A stretch of DNA of 6,053 nucleotides from Planctomycetota bacterium (GCA_013821615.1 JACDGQ010000214.1:1-6053), one strand, 5' to 3'; numbered from the stretch's first letter, positions 1-6,053 are shown. The notes: generated from the letters alone by a model not told the origin. Program-made: numbers and translations.

Positions 1-1286
1 GGCCCGAGGTGCAGGGCGACAAGTACCTGCCAAACGCGCTGGCGATCGCCGCCGCCCACCACGCCAGCGGCTTCCTGGCGGCGGAGCTGAGGGGCGGGGT
101 GACCCTGCCCTTCGCCGACGATGACGGAACCGGCGGCCTCAATCTGGCGCCGAGCCGCGGCTTCGAGGACGTCGCCGACGGCAAGCCGCTCGGCTGGGCG
201 CCGCACACCTACGGCGGCAAGGCCGACTTCGCCATCGACCAGGGCCGCCACGGCAACGCGGTGAAGATCACTGCGCAGGACGGCGCCGATGCGAGCTGGA
301 TGACCACCATCCCGGTGAAAGCGCACACGGCATACCGGCTGATCGGGTTCATCAAGACGAAGGGCGTGGCCAAGGCGACCGGCGCGCTCTTCAACCTCAA
401 TCTCAATCCCGCGAAGTCGGCGGCCGTCACCGGCACCAGCGACTGGAAGCGCGTGACCATGGACTTCAATTCCGAGCAGGCCACCGCAGTGGAGGTCAAC
501 TGCCTGTTCGGCGGCTGGGGCCAGTCGAGCGGGACTGCCTGGTACGATGATGTCACCATCACCGAGCTGGCCGCCGGCGGCGCGACCGGCGCCCTCGAAC
601 GCGTGGTGGCGCGCAATCTCGCGCACCACGGCGTGCTCGCCGACCAGACCGCACTGATCGGCAGCCTGGCCGCTGCGGATCGTGGCCTGGCCAAGGCCAT
701 CCTCGACGGACTCGTCACGGGCTGGAACGAGCGCGACCTGCCTGCCGACCTCGGCGCGAAGGAGCAGGGCGCGCTCGCCGCCGCCGCGAGCCGGTTGCCT
801 ACCGCGCTTCAAGCGCCGCTCAGCACGCTAACCACGCGTTGGGCGGGTGGCGCGGCGGCAAAGCCGGCGGTGGGCCACGCTTCGCCGCTGCCCGCGGCCG
901 AGCAGCAGCGCTTCGCGTCCGGCAAGACGCGCTATCTGCTGCTGTGCGTTGCCTGCCACCAGCCGAACGGCATGGGTCTGGCCGCGGTCGCGCCGCCGCT
1001 GGCCAAGTCGGAGTGGGTGAACGGACCGGAGAGCCACCTCGCGCGCTTCGTGCTGCACGGCGTGAAGGGCCCGATCACCGCTGCCGGCGTCAGCTTCACC
1101 CTGGAGATGCCGCCTTGGAAGGACGCCCTCGATGACACCGCGATCGCCGAGATCCTGACCTACGTGCGCCATGAGTGGGGCAACGACGCTCCGCCGGTGC
1201 AGGTCGCTACCGTCACGGCCATCCGTGCCGTGGAGCAGGCGCGCAAGACGCCGTGGACGGTGGACGAGGTGAAGAAGGTGCCGTGA
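1..1286 (+). CDS. Multidomain c-type cytochrome with carbohydrate-binding-like domain, C-terminal part (5' truncated)
   Basis: The reading frame is open to the left edge, so this is the C-terminal ~427 residues of a longer protein; the GTG at position 9 is internal, not a start. Residues are numbered from that GTG. Residues 1-30 resemble the end of a helical/HEAT-like region seen in large PVC dehydrogenases. Residues ~46-186 form a beta-rich module (NLAPSRGFED at the start, TAWYDDVTITEL at the end) typical of CBM4/9-like or galactose-binding-like folds. Residues ~190-280 are helical. Residues ~295-395 are a class I cytochrome c: CVACH at 313-317 binds haem covalently, and Met367 in LEMPPW is the likely distal ligand, followed by the usual YVRHEWGN helix. 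It would act in the periplasm, passing electrons from an oxidised substrate. The upstream catalytic part, possibly a sugar dehydrogenase beta-propeller, is outside the window. It lies 81 bp before an oxidoreductase on the same strand. The cytochrome call is firm; the substrate is unknown. Confidence 0.85.
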   Translation, partial: PEVQGDKYLPNALAIAAAHHASGFLAAELRGGVTLPFADDDGTGGLNLAPSRGFEDVADGKPLGWAPHTYGGKADFAIDQGRHGNAVKITAQDGADASWMTTIPVKAHTAYRLIGFIKTKGVAKATGALFNLNLNPAKSAAVTGTSDWKRVTMDFNSEQATAVEVNCLFGGWGQSSGTAWYDDVTITELAAGGATGALERVVARNLAHHGVLADQTALIGSLAAADRGLAKAILDGLVTGWNERDLPADLGAKEQGALAAAASRLPTALQAPLSTLTTRWAGGAAAKPAVGHASPLPAAEQQRFASGKTRYLLLCVACHQPNGMGLAAVAPPLAKSEWVNGPESHLARFVLHGVKGPITAAGVSFTLEMPPWKDALDDTAIAEILTYVRHEWGNDAPPVQVATVTAIRAVEQARKTPWTVDEVKKVP

Positions 1287-1357
1287 CCACCTGACGGATA
1301 CCGCCTCTGCTGGCCTCTCCCCTTCCGCCCTCCACCCTTCCGCAGTTCCGCCCTTTC

Positions 1358-1362
1358 AAGGA
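1358..1362 (+). promoter_or_regulatory. Ribosome binding site of the Gfo/Idh/MocA gene
   Basis: AAGGA lies 5 bases before the ATG at 1368, in an otherwise pyrimidine-rich 81 bp spacer (1287-1367). It supports the start at 1368. I see no promoter or terminator in this spacer, so co-transcription with the upstream cytochrome gene is plausible. Confidence 0.6.
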
Positions 1363-1367
1363 CACCC

Positions 1368-2510
1368 ATGCCCCGCAAACCCCGCGTCGCCATCGTCGGC
1401 CTCGGCTTTGGCGCCGAATTCATCCCCATCTACCAGCGCCATCCGGATGTGGAGATGTATGCGATCTGCCAGCGCGATCCCGCCAAGCTCAAGGCCGTCG
1501 GCGACGCCTTCGGCATCGCCAAGCGCTACACCGAGTACGCCGACGTGCTCAAGGATCCCGACGTCGACTTCGTGCACATCAACACGCCCATCCCCGAACA
1601 CGGCCGGCAGACCATCGCGGCGCTGCAGGCCGGCAAGCACGTGATGTGCACCGTGCCGATGGCGACCACGGTCGATGAGTGCCGGCAGATCGTCGAGCTC
1701 TGCGAGCAGACCGGCAAGCGCTACATGATGGCCGAAACCGTGGTCTACGCGCGCGAATACCTGTTCGCCAAGGAGCTCTACGACAGCGGCGAACTCGGCC
1801 GCGTACAGTTCCTGCAGGCCAGCCACCAGCAGGACATGGACGGCTGGCCCAACTACTGGCCCGGCCTGCCGCCGATGCATTACGCGACGCACTGCGTCGG
1901 CCCGGTGCTGGCGCTGACCAATGCCGAGGCGGAGACGGTGTCATGCTTCGGCTCCGGGCGCATCCGCGAGGACCTCATTCCCAAGTACAACTCCCCTTTC
2001 GCAGTCGAGACCTGCCACATCAAGCTGCGCGACAGCGACGTGGTCGGGCGCATCCACCGCTCGCTGTTCGACACCGCGCGGCAGTATCGCGAGAGCTTCG
2101 ACGTCTACGGCTCGAAGAAATCCTTCGAGTGGCAGCTGATCGAGGGCGAGGATCCGGTCATCCACACCGCCAAGAAGGCCGAGCACGAGATCGCCCAGCG
2201 CGTCAAGGTTCCGGACTACGCGCACCGCCTGCCGGAGGCGATCCGCGGCTTCACCACCAAGGGCGTCTACGACGGCGACGGCCAGCAGCACCTGTCGTTC
2301 ATCCAGGGTTCGGGGCACGGCGGCTCGCACCCGCATCTGGTGCACGAGTTCGTCTCGGCCCTGAATGAAGGTCGCGAGCCGTATCCGAACGCGCGCCAGT
2401 CCGCGAACTGGACCTGCGTGGGCATCCTCGCGCACGAGTCGGCGATGAAGGGAGGAGAATTGATCAAGCTGCCGGAGTTCACCTTGGTGAAGAGGGCGAA
2501 GCAGGCCTGA
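1368..2510 (+). CDS. Gfo/Idh/MocA family NAD(P)-dependent oxidoreductase
   Basis: This complete 380-residue protein has the usual family length. Residues 7-18 (VAIVGLGFGAEF) are the Rossmann dinucleotide-binding loop, followed by a beta-alpha fold to ~125. The C-terminal alpha/beta domain holds HYATHCVGP (171-179), where His175 matches the position of the usual catalytic His. The tail GSGHGGSHPHLVHEF (314-328) through GILAHESAMKGGE is characteristic of PVC members. There is no Tat or Sec signal, so it should be cytoplasmic. Members oxidise or reduce sugars, inositols and related polyols; the substrate cannot be read from the sequence. One oddity is that the family's E-K-P motif, whose Lys assists catalysis, is T-V-P here (95-97 in MCTVPMA), so chemistry may differ from the classic enzymes. 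The start is set by AAGGA 5 bases upstream. It follows a cytochrome gene with a sugar-binding-like domain, which suggests a shared carbohydrate pathway. Confidence 0.93.
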   Translation: MPRKPRVAIVGLGFGAEFIPIYQRHPDVEMYAICQRDPAKLKAVGDAFGIAKRYTEYADVLKDPDVDFVHINTPIPEHGRQTIAALQAGKHVMCTVPMATTVDECRQIVELCEQTGKRYMMAETVVYAREYLFAKELYDSGELGRVQFLQASHQQDMDGWPNYWPGLPPMHYATHCVGPVLALTNAEAETVSCFGSGRIREDLIPKYNSPFAVETCHIKLRDSDVVGRIHRSLFDTARQYRESFDVYGSKKSFEWQLIEGEDPVIHTAKKAEHEIAQRVKVPDYAHRLPEAIRGFTTKGVYDGDGQQHLSFIQGSGHGGSHPHLVHEFVSALNEGREPYPNARQSANWTCVGILAHESAMKGGELIKLPEFTLVKRAKQA

Positions 2511-2525
2511 AGTCGAGGTCGGGGG

Positions 2526-2549
2526 CCCGGTCAGCACGCGCGGACCGGG
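2526..2549 (+). terminator. GC-rich hairpin after the oxidoreductase gene, possible weak terminator
   Basis: CCCGGTC (2526-2532) pairs perfectly with GACCGGG (2543-2549) around a 10-base loop, beginning 16 bases after the oxidoreductase stop. No T-tract follows, so it is not a canonical intrinsic terminator. It could be a weak terminator or an mRNA-end stabiliser. Its place between two functionally different gene groups fits a transcription boundary. Confidence 0.35.
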
Positions 2550-2565
2550 ATCTGGGACATCGGAC

Positions 2566-2594
2566 TTGCCCTGGTAACCGGCCGCTACTAGCGT
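2566..2594 (+). promoter_or_regulatory. Possible sigma70-type promoter for the metal-uptake genes
   Basis: TTGCCC (2566-2571) and TAGCGT (2589-2594) are separated by 17 bases, the optimum spacing for a -35/-10 pair. Transcription would begin near 2600, just upstream of the ATG at 2605, giving an almost leaderless mRNA. I could not see a convincing Zur, Fur or MntR operator palindrome around it. The call rests on spacing and partial consensus only. Confidence 0.35.
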
Positions 2595-2604
2595 GACCGC
2601 GTCC

Positions 2605-3000
2605 ATGTCGCGTCGCGCGCCCCTCCTGACCATCCTCTGCCGCTGGCCCAGCCTGCTCGGCGCCGCGCTGGCGCTGCTGGTGGCGGTGCACGGCCTGCTG
2701 CCAGGCCTCCACCAGCTGCTCGCGCACGGCGCGCACCCCGCTTCCAGCAGCACGCCGGCGTCATGCGGTCAGCACGGCGATCCGGCGCTCAGCACGCGCG
2801 CAGGCGACCTGGATGAGGAGGCCGGCTGCCCGATCTGCCACCAGCTGCAGGTCAGCGGAGACATCGCCCTGCCCACGCCTGCGGGCGGCACCTGCGTCAG
2901 TGGCAACGAACCGGTGGCGAGCCTGCGCTGGCTGATCCGCCAAGTCCGCGGACGACCAGACGTCACGGGCATCTCCGCACGGGGACCGCCGCCAGCCTGA
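2605..3000 (+). CDS. Small membrane-anchored Cys/His protein, DUF2946-like
   Basis: This 131-residue protein has a positively charged N-terminus (MSRR) followed by one hydrophobic segment at about 13-39 that would act as membrane anchor or signal. The rest should face the periplasm. It has the CPICHQL motif (Cys75, Cys78, His79), further Cys at 54 and 97, several His (29, 36, 41, 44, 57), and an ARGPPPA C-terminus. A Cys-x-x-Cys plus a final RGPP-type tail is the look of DUF2946-type proteins, which often sit near metal-transport genes; their biochemical role is not established. The Cys and His residues could bind a metal ion, but this is inferred. An in-frame GTG at 2593 would add four residues (giving 135 aa), but it overlaps the likely -10 box, so ATG 2605 is preferred; neither has a clear ribosome site. 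It is the first gene of the likely metal-uptake operon. Confidence 0.7.
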   Translation: MSRRAPLLTILCRWPSLLGAALALLVAVHGLLPGLHQLLAHGAHPASSSTPASCGQHGDPALSTRAGDLDEEAGCPICHQLQVSGDIALPTPAGGTCVSGNEPVASLRWLIRQVRGRPDVTGISARGPPPA

Positions 3001-3140
3001 CCCGGGCTGCGGGCCACTGCGCGCATCCATCGGCTGGAGCCGGTGGCGACGCCGTGCCCCGCCTCCCGGGCGCGCGCGTCGCTCCACCACGCCGCCGCCG
3101 CCTCCGAGCCGCGCTGCCGGCGCTACTCCACGGATCTCCC
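3001..3140. other. 140 bp intergenic gap with no clear gene
   Basis: It contains only a short hairpin, CGGCT (3031-3035) with AGCCG (3038-3042), whose 2-base gap is too tight for a stable loop. The reading frame of the downstream barrel gene stays open back to a GTG at 3054, but the extra 29 residues are Arg/Pro-rich and lie ahead of a proper signal peptide, so I treat them as non-coding. No promoter or operator could be supported. Confidence 0.5.
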
Positions 3141-4508
3141 ATGCGCTCACGCCATGCCACCACCGGTGGCCTCCTCCTGTTCGTCGCGGCCCTGTCGGCC
3201 GAGGACGTCCCCACCACCCAGACCAGGCTCGACGAGCTAATGCGGCAGAGTGCCGAGCTCGCAGCGCGCCTCGACGCCGTCGAGCAACGCCAGGCGCAGG
3301 CGCCATCCGCGCCGCCCTCACCGCTGCGGCTCATCGATCTGTCCCTGGACATCATCTCGACCGCAGGGACCTCGACCGCGAATGACGCGCTGATCCCGAC
3401 CCTGCAGGGCGGCGGCCACGATCCCAAGCGCCGCGGCTTCACCTTCCAGAATGCCGAGCTTAGCCTGGGCGGCGCGGTCGATCCGTTCTTCACCGCCGAG
3501 ATGCACCTGATCGCCTTCCGGAACGAACCCGACGGGACCACCAGCGTGGAGCTTGAGGAGGCCTATGCGCGCAGCACCTCGCTGCCCGCGGGGCTGGAAC
3601 TCAAGGTCGGTCAATACCTCACCGAATTCGGCCGCTTCAATCCCACGCATCCCCACGCCTGGCAGTTCATCGACCAGCCCATCATCCTGACCCGCGTCTT
3701 CGGGGGCGACGGCCAGCGCAGCCCCGGTGCGCGGCTCCTGTGGAGCCTACCGACGGCATGGTTGTCGGAAGCGATCGTCGGCATCCAGGATGCGAATGGC
3801 GAGACCTCGCCGAGCTACCTCTCATCACCCGACGTGGGGGCCGCGGGTGGCCGCCCCTTCCATGCGCGCGGCACGCGCAGCCTTGGTGACATGCTGGTGA
3901 ACGCGCGCTGGGTGAACGCACTCGATGTCGGCGACGGCATCATCAAGGCCGGCGTGTCGGCGGCGGGCGCGAGCAACGCCGCGGGCGACGACACCCGCAC
4001 CACCATCTGGGGCGCCGATATCGCCTACCGCTGGCATCCGGCGGGCGGCGAGCGCGGCTGGCCCTTCGTCCTGATCGAGACCGAGTACATCGAACGCGCC
4101 TACCAGGCCGGCGCCGTCGACCTGGTCGACAGCACGCTGGGCGTGGTCGGCCAGGCCGGGCGGGAGACCCTGCGCGATCGTGGTTGGGTCGCGCAGATCA
4201 TCTGGGGTTTCCACCCCGGCTGGGCCGCGGGCCTGCGCGGCGAATACTGCACCGGCAGCGGCAGCGACATCGTCACCGTCGACAACGGCACCGGCGGCAC
4301 GGTCACCACGGTGGGTGGGCGCGGCGGCGACCCGCTGCGCGACGACCGCACGCGTTACGCGGCGCTGCTGAGCTGGCAGCCGAGCGAGTTCGCGCATTTC
4401 CGCCTGCAGTACGACCAGGATCATGCCGCACGGCTCGAGCGCGTGGAGCACAGCGTCTGGCTCGGCGCGGAATTCCTGATCGGCACCCACCCCGCGCACG
4501 TGTTCTGA
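3141..4508 (+). CDS. Outer-membrane beta-barrel protein of a metal-uptake locus
   Basis: This 455-residue protein begins with a Sec signal peptide (MRSRHATTGGLLLFVAALSA, cleavage likely after Ala20). A short predicted coiled coil follows at ~24-53, rich in Leu, Glu, Arg and Gln, which may be a periplasmic trimerisation or peptidoglycan-facing stalk. From ~64 to the end come alternating amphipathic strands, ending in the C-terminal Phe455 used by BAM for barrel insertion. The stretches SVELEEAY (135-142), LKVGQYLTEFGRFNP (154-168) and the ending GTHPAHVF match, from memory, a family of plug-less barrels encoded beside zinc/manganese ABC transporters in Gram-negative bacteria, sometimes labelled TonB-dependent receptor-like or zinc-regulated. 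No TonB box or plug domain is visible, so passive passage is more likely than TonB-driven uptake. The start at ATG 3141 is chosen because it places the signal peptide at the N-terminus; the ribosome site is weak. The next gene begins 11 bases after the stop. The transported ion is inferred only from context. Confidence 0.8.
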   Translation: MRSRHATTGGLLLFVAALSAEDVPTTQTRLDELMRQSAELAARLDAVEQRQAQAPSAPPSPLRLIDLSLDIISTAGTSTANDALIPTLQGGGHDPKRRGFTFQNAELSLGGAVDPFFTAEMHLIAFRNEPDGTTSVELEEAYARSTSLPAGLELKVGQYLTEFGRFNPTHPHAWQFIDQPIILTRVFGGDGQRSPGARLLWSLPTAWLSEAIVGIQDANGETSPSYLSSPDVGAAGGRPFHARGTRSLGDMLVNARWVNALDVGDGIIKAGVSAAGASNAAGDDTRTTIWGADIAYRWHPAGGERGWPFVLIETEYIERAYQAGAVDLVDSTLGVVGQAGRETLRDRGWVAQIIWGFHPGWAAGLRGEYCTGSGSDIVTVDNGTGGTVTTVGGRGGDPLRDDRTRYAALLSWQPSEFAHFRLQYDQDHAARLERVEHSVWLGAEFLIGTHPAHVF

Positions 4509-4512
4509 GGAG
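4507..4512 (+). promoter_or_regulatory. Ribosome binding site of the metal-binding protein gene
   Basis: GAGGAG overlaps the stop codon of the barrel gene and lies 7 bases before the ATG at 4520. It fixes the start of the solute-binding protein and suggests translational coupling with the upstream gene. Confidence 0.75.
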
Positions 4513-4519
4513 CACCACC

Positions 4520-5572
4520 ATGAACACCCTTCCTCACCTCCTGCTTACGGTCGCCTGTGCTCTGGCGGCAGGCGCACTGACCACGGCCGCAACGGCCGAG
4601 CCGCTGCGCGTCTGCGCCACGGTTCCGGACCTCGGGGGGCTGGTGACCGCGGTCGGCGGCGACGCGGTCACCGTCACGGTCTTCGCGCGCGGCGGCGACG
4701 ATCCGCACTTCGTCGATCCACGGCCGGGTTTCGCCAAGGCGCTGTCCAGGGCCGACCTGGTGGTCTCGGTCGGCGTCGAACTGGAGATCGGTTGGCTGCC
4801 GGTAGTCCTCACGCAATCGCGCAACGCCGCGCTCGCGCCTGGCCAGCCGGGCTATTTCGAGGCTGCCAGCGCGGTGCGCTTGCTGGGGGTCCCGGGCGGC
4901 GCGGTCGATCGCTCGCACGGCGACGTCCATCCCGGAGGCAATCCGCACTTCCTCACCGATCCGGTGTGCGGAGTGCAGGTCGCCAAGGCGCTGGCGCAGC
5001 GGCTGGGCGAGCTGCGCCCGGAGCTGGCCGGCGCCATGGCCATGCGCTATCACGCCTTCGCGCTGGACGTGGCGCACCGCCTGCTGGGCGACGCGGTGGT
5101 CACGCGCATCGGCGACGCAGCGGCGGTGACCGCGCTCGAACGCGACAGCCTGGCGATGGCGATCGGCGACGCCCACGACCTGGGCGGATGGCTGGGGCGC
5201 TTGCGGCCGGCGCTGGGGGCGGCGCTGATCGCTGACCATGACCTGTGGCCCTATGTGGCGCGGCGCTTCGGCTTCACCATCGTCGGTTTCCTCGAGCCCA
5301 AGCCGGGAGTACCGCCGACCACCCGCCACCTCGCGGAGATCATCGGGCTCGCCAAGGCCCAAGGCGTGAAAGCGATCATCACCGTCCCGTACTTCGATCC
5401 GCGGCACGCGACCCTGGTGGCGGAGCAGACCGGGTTGCCGGTCGTGCACCTCGCCCATCAGGTGGGAGCGCTGCCCGGGGCGACGGACTGGCTGGCGCTG
5501 ATCGACAGCAACGTCACGGCCCTGGCGGCCGGACTGGGGCTGGGCAAGGACGTGGCGGGATCGGGCAAATGA
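4520..5572 (+). CDS. Periplasmic zinc/manganese-type ABC transporter solute-binding protein (ZnuA/TroA, cluster A-I)
   Basis: This complete 350-residue protein captures a divalent metal in the periplasm and hands it to an inner-membrane ABC permease. A Sec signal peptide covers residues 1-26 (hydrophobic core LLLTVACALAAGALTTA, cleavage near ATA-EP). The four expected ligands of the TroA fold are visible: His63 in DPHFVDP, His143 in NPHFLTDP, His240 in ADHDLWPY and Asp293 in YFDPRHA. Other family marks are GFLEPKPGVPPTTRHL (256-271) and the C-terminal LALIDSNVTAL. The region between the first two ligands has only a modest His loop (His133, His137), not the long His-rich loop of E. coli ZnuA, so zinc versus manganese cannot be decided. 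The frame stays open upstream to 4184, but the signal peptide and GAGGAG site fix ATG 4520. It follows the barrel gene by 11 bases and overlaps the ATPase gene by ATGA, so it is surely in an operon with both. Confidence 0.94.
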   Translation: MNTLPHLLLTVACALAAGALTTAATAEPLRVCATVPDLGGLVTAVGGDAVTVTVFARGGDDPHFVDPRPGFAKALSRADLVVSVGVELEIGWLPVVLTQSRNAALAPGQPGYFEAASAVRLLGVPGGAVDRSHGDVHPGGNPHFLTDPVCGVQVAKALAQRLGELRPELAGAMAMRYHAFALDVAHRLLGDAVVTRIGDAAAVTALERDSLAMAIGDAHDLGGWLGRLRPALGAALIADHDLWPYVARRFGFTIVGFLEPKPGVPPTTRHLAEIIGLAKAQGVKAIITVPYFDPRHATLVAEQTGLPVVHLAHQVGALPGATDWLALIDSNVTALAAGLGLGKDVAGSGK

Positions 5573-6053
5573 GCCTGTTCTCCGCAACTGCCGACGCGGC
5601 GGTGCTGCCGCTGGTCACGGCCAAGGACGTCGCGCTCGCCTACGGCGGGAGCGCCATCCTGACCGGGGTCGGCTTCCGCATCATGCCCGGCGAATCGTGG
5701 TACGTCATCGGGCCGAACGGCGCGGGCAAGAGCACCCTGCTCAAGGCCATCCTCGGCCTGCTCGCGCCGGTGGCGGGCGGCATGGCGCTGGCGCGCGCGC
5801 TCGACGAGCGCTGGCCGTCGCGCACGATCGAGGTGCTGAACAAGGCGGACCTGCTCGGCGGGCCCGACCGCGTTCCGGCGCGGGAGGGCACGGTGGCCGT
5901 CTCGGCGATCACCGGCGACGGGCTGCCGGCGCTGCGCGACGCGATCGACGCGCGGATTTCGGCCGGGATGGAGCTGCTCGACTACCGCCTGCCGTCCGAT
6001 GACGGCGCGCGGCTCGCCTGGCTGTACGAGCACGGCGAGGTCCTCTCCCGCGA
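5569..6053 (+). CDS. Chimeric reading frame: ABC ATPase N-terminus joined to HflX-type GTPase C-terminus (3' truncated)
   Basis: The ATG overlaps the stop of the solute-binding gene (ATGA), exactly where the ZnuC-like ATPase is expected. Residues ~15-71 are a normal ABC ATPase start: A-loop Tyr25, Walker A GPNGAGKST (48-56) and LLKAILGLLAPVAGG. After that the ABC pattern stops. Instead, from about residue 87, come IEVLNKADLL (NKAD at 91-94 is a GTPase G4 motif), VSAITGDGLPALRDAI (SA is G5), and LPSDDGARLAWLYEHGEVLSR, the C-terminal pattern of HflX ribosome-associated GTPases. No Q-loop, LSGGQ, Walker B or H-loop is present, nor the GTPase switch regions. Such a protein could not work as a transporter ATPase, and probably not as a GTPase either. 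The reading frame is unbroken through the join and runs off the right edge. A deletion fusion is possible, but an assembly chimera is at least as likely. Confidence 0.8.
   Translation, partial: MSLFSATADAAVLPLVTAKDVALAYGGSAILTGVGFRIMPGESWYVIGPNGAGKSTLLKAILGLLAPVAGGMALARALDERWPSRTIEVLNKADLLGGPDRVPAREGTVAVSAITGDGLPALRDAIDARISAGMELLDYRLPSDDGARLAWLYEHGEVLSR
5779..5829 (+). other. Join between ABC ATPase and HflX sequence
   Basis: Recognisable ABC ATPase sequence ends at about Gly71 (base 5781), and recognisable HflX sequence begins by Ile87 (base 5827), perhaps as early as ALDE (from 5797). Between them lie a perfect 10-base alternating GC run (5791-5800) and an 8-base direct repeat GCGCTGGC (5785-5792 and 5808-5815). 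Such short repeats can promote either illegitimate recombination or a false assembly overlap. The exact breakpoint cannot be placed without aligning both parent families. Confidence 0.6.
5827..6053 (+). pseudogene. hflX: hflX C-terminal fragment, lacking its N-terminal and G1-G3 regions
   Basis: This is the HflX-derived part of the chimeric frame. It holds the G4 motif NKAD, the G5 motif VSA and the start of the C-terminal domain, with an LAWLYEHGEVLSR stretch that I associate from memory with alphaproteobacterial HflX. The N-terminal HflX domain, its own P-loop and both switch regions are missing to the left, replaced by ABC ATPase sequence. A functional HflX (about 400 residues or more) splits stalled ribosomes in the cytoplasm and has no known link to metal uptake, so its place in this operon is unexplained. 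If the join is an assembly error, this is simply the 3' part of an intact gene from another locus or genome. Confidence 0.7.

Noticed and set aside
1356..1892. Antisense open frame (178 codons) opposite the Gfo/Idh/MocA gene, and others at 1941-2753 and 3825-4499
   Set aside because: They mirror the codon pattern of confirmed + strand genes and show no motif, signal peptide or plausible start region of their own.
3054..3140. GTG start giving the barrel protein 29 more residues
   Set aside because: The extension is Arg/Pro-rich and would bury the signal peptide that begins at ATG 3141.
3163..3177. Inverted repeat GCCACC-ACC-GGTGGC near the start of the barrel gene as a possible metal-regulator operator
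   Set aside because: It lies within the signal-peptide coding region, is short and GC-rich, and resembles no Zur, Fur or MntR site I know.
4184..4519. N-terminal extension of the metal-binding protein into the barrel gene
   Set aside because: The added residues are Arg/Ala-rich shadow sequence of the barrel gene; the signal peptide and GAGGAG site both point to ATG 4520.
4421..5587. Long antisense open frame (388 codons) opposite the solute-binding gene
   Set aside because: It has Arg/Gln/His-rich low-information composition typical of high-GC shadow frames, no recognisable domain, and lies fully opposite a well-supported gene.
5458..6033. Antisense open frame crossing the ABC-HflX join
   Set aside because: Its sequence has no recognisable family, while both halves of the + strand frame carry clear motifs. 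Its openness across the join follows from GC-rich codon bias.
1..6053. Searched for tRNA, rRNA, CRISPR arrays, insertion sequences and long repeats
   Set aside because: None was seen: no regularly spaced repeats, no transposase motifs and no tRNA-like cloverleaf.

Overview
The window is a high-GC, gene-dense bacterial segment with all recognisable genes on the + strand. The left end carries the C-terminal part of a large cytochrome c protein with a carbohydrate-binding-like domain, followed by a Gfo/Idh/MocA oxidoreductase. That pairing is typical of the Planctomycetes-Verrucomicrobia (PVC) group, and the outer-membrane barrel further right shows a diderm cell. The phylum assignment is an inference from gene content and is only moderately secure.

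Layout. 1-1286: multidomain c-type cytochrome, cut by the left edge. 1368-2510: complete Gfo/Idh/MocA oxidoreductase. 2511-2604: short spacer with a GC-rich hairpin and a plausible sigma70-type promoter. 2605-3000: small membrane-anchored Cys/His protein of the DUF2946 type. 3001-3140: 140 bp gap with nothing convincing in it. 3141-4508: plug-less outer-membrane beta-barrel with signal peptide and C-terminal Phe. 4520-5572: periplasmic zinc/manganese-type (TroA/ZnuA, cluster A-I) solute-binding protein. 5569-6053: start of the ABC ATPase gene, overlapping the previous gene by ATGA and cut by the right edge.

The genes from about 2605 onward read as a metal-uptake operon: an outer-membrane channel, a periplasmic metal-binding protein and an inner-membrane ABC transporter, with the DUF2946-like protein as an accessory of unknown role. 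The two left-hand genes look like part of a separate sugar or polyol oxidation module.

The main anomaly is at the right end. The ABC ATPase begins normally (A-loop Tyr, Walker A GPNGAGKST), but about 15-20 residues after Walker A it turns, in frame, into the C-terminal part of an HflX-type GTPase (NKAD G4 motif, VSA G5 motif and the HflX tail). The Q-loop, LSGGQ signature, Walker B and H-loop are absent. This is either a real gene fusion or deletion, or more likely a chimeric assembly join near 5780-5827. It should be settled before anything right of that point is assigned to the same genome.
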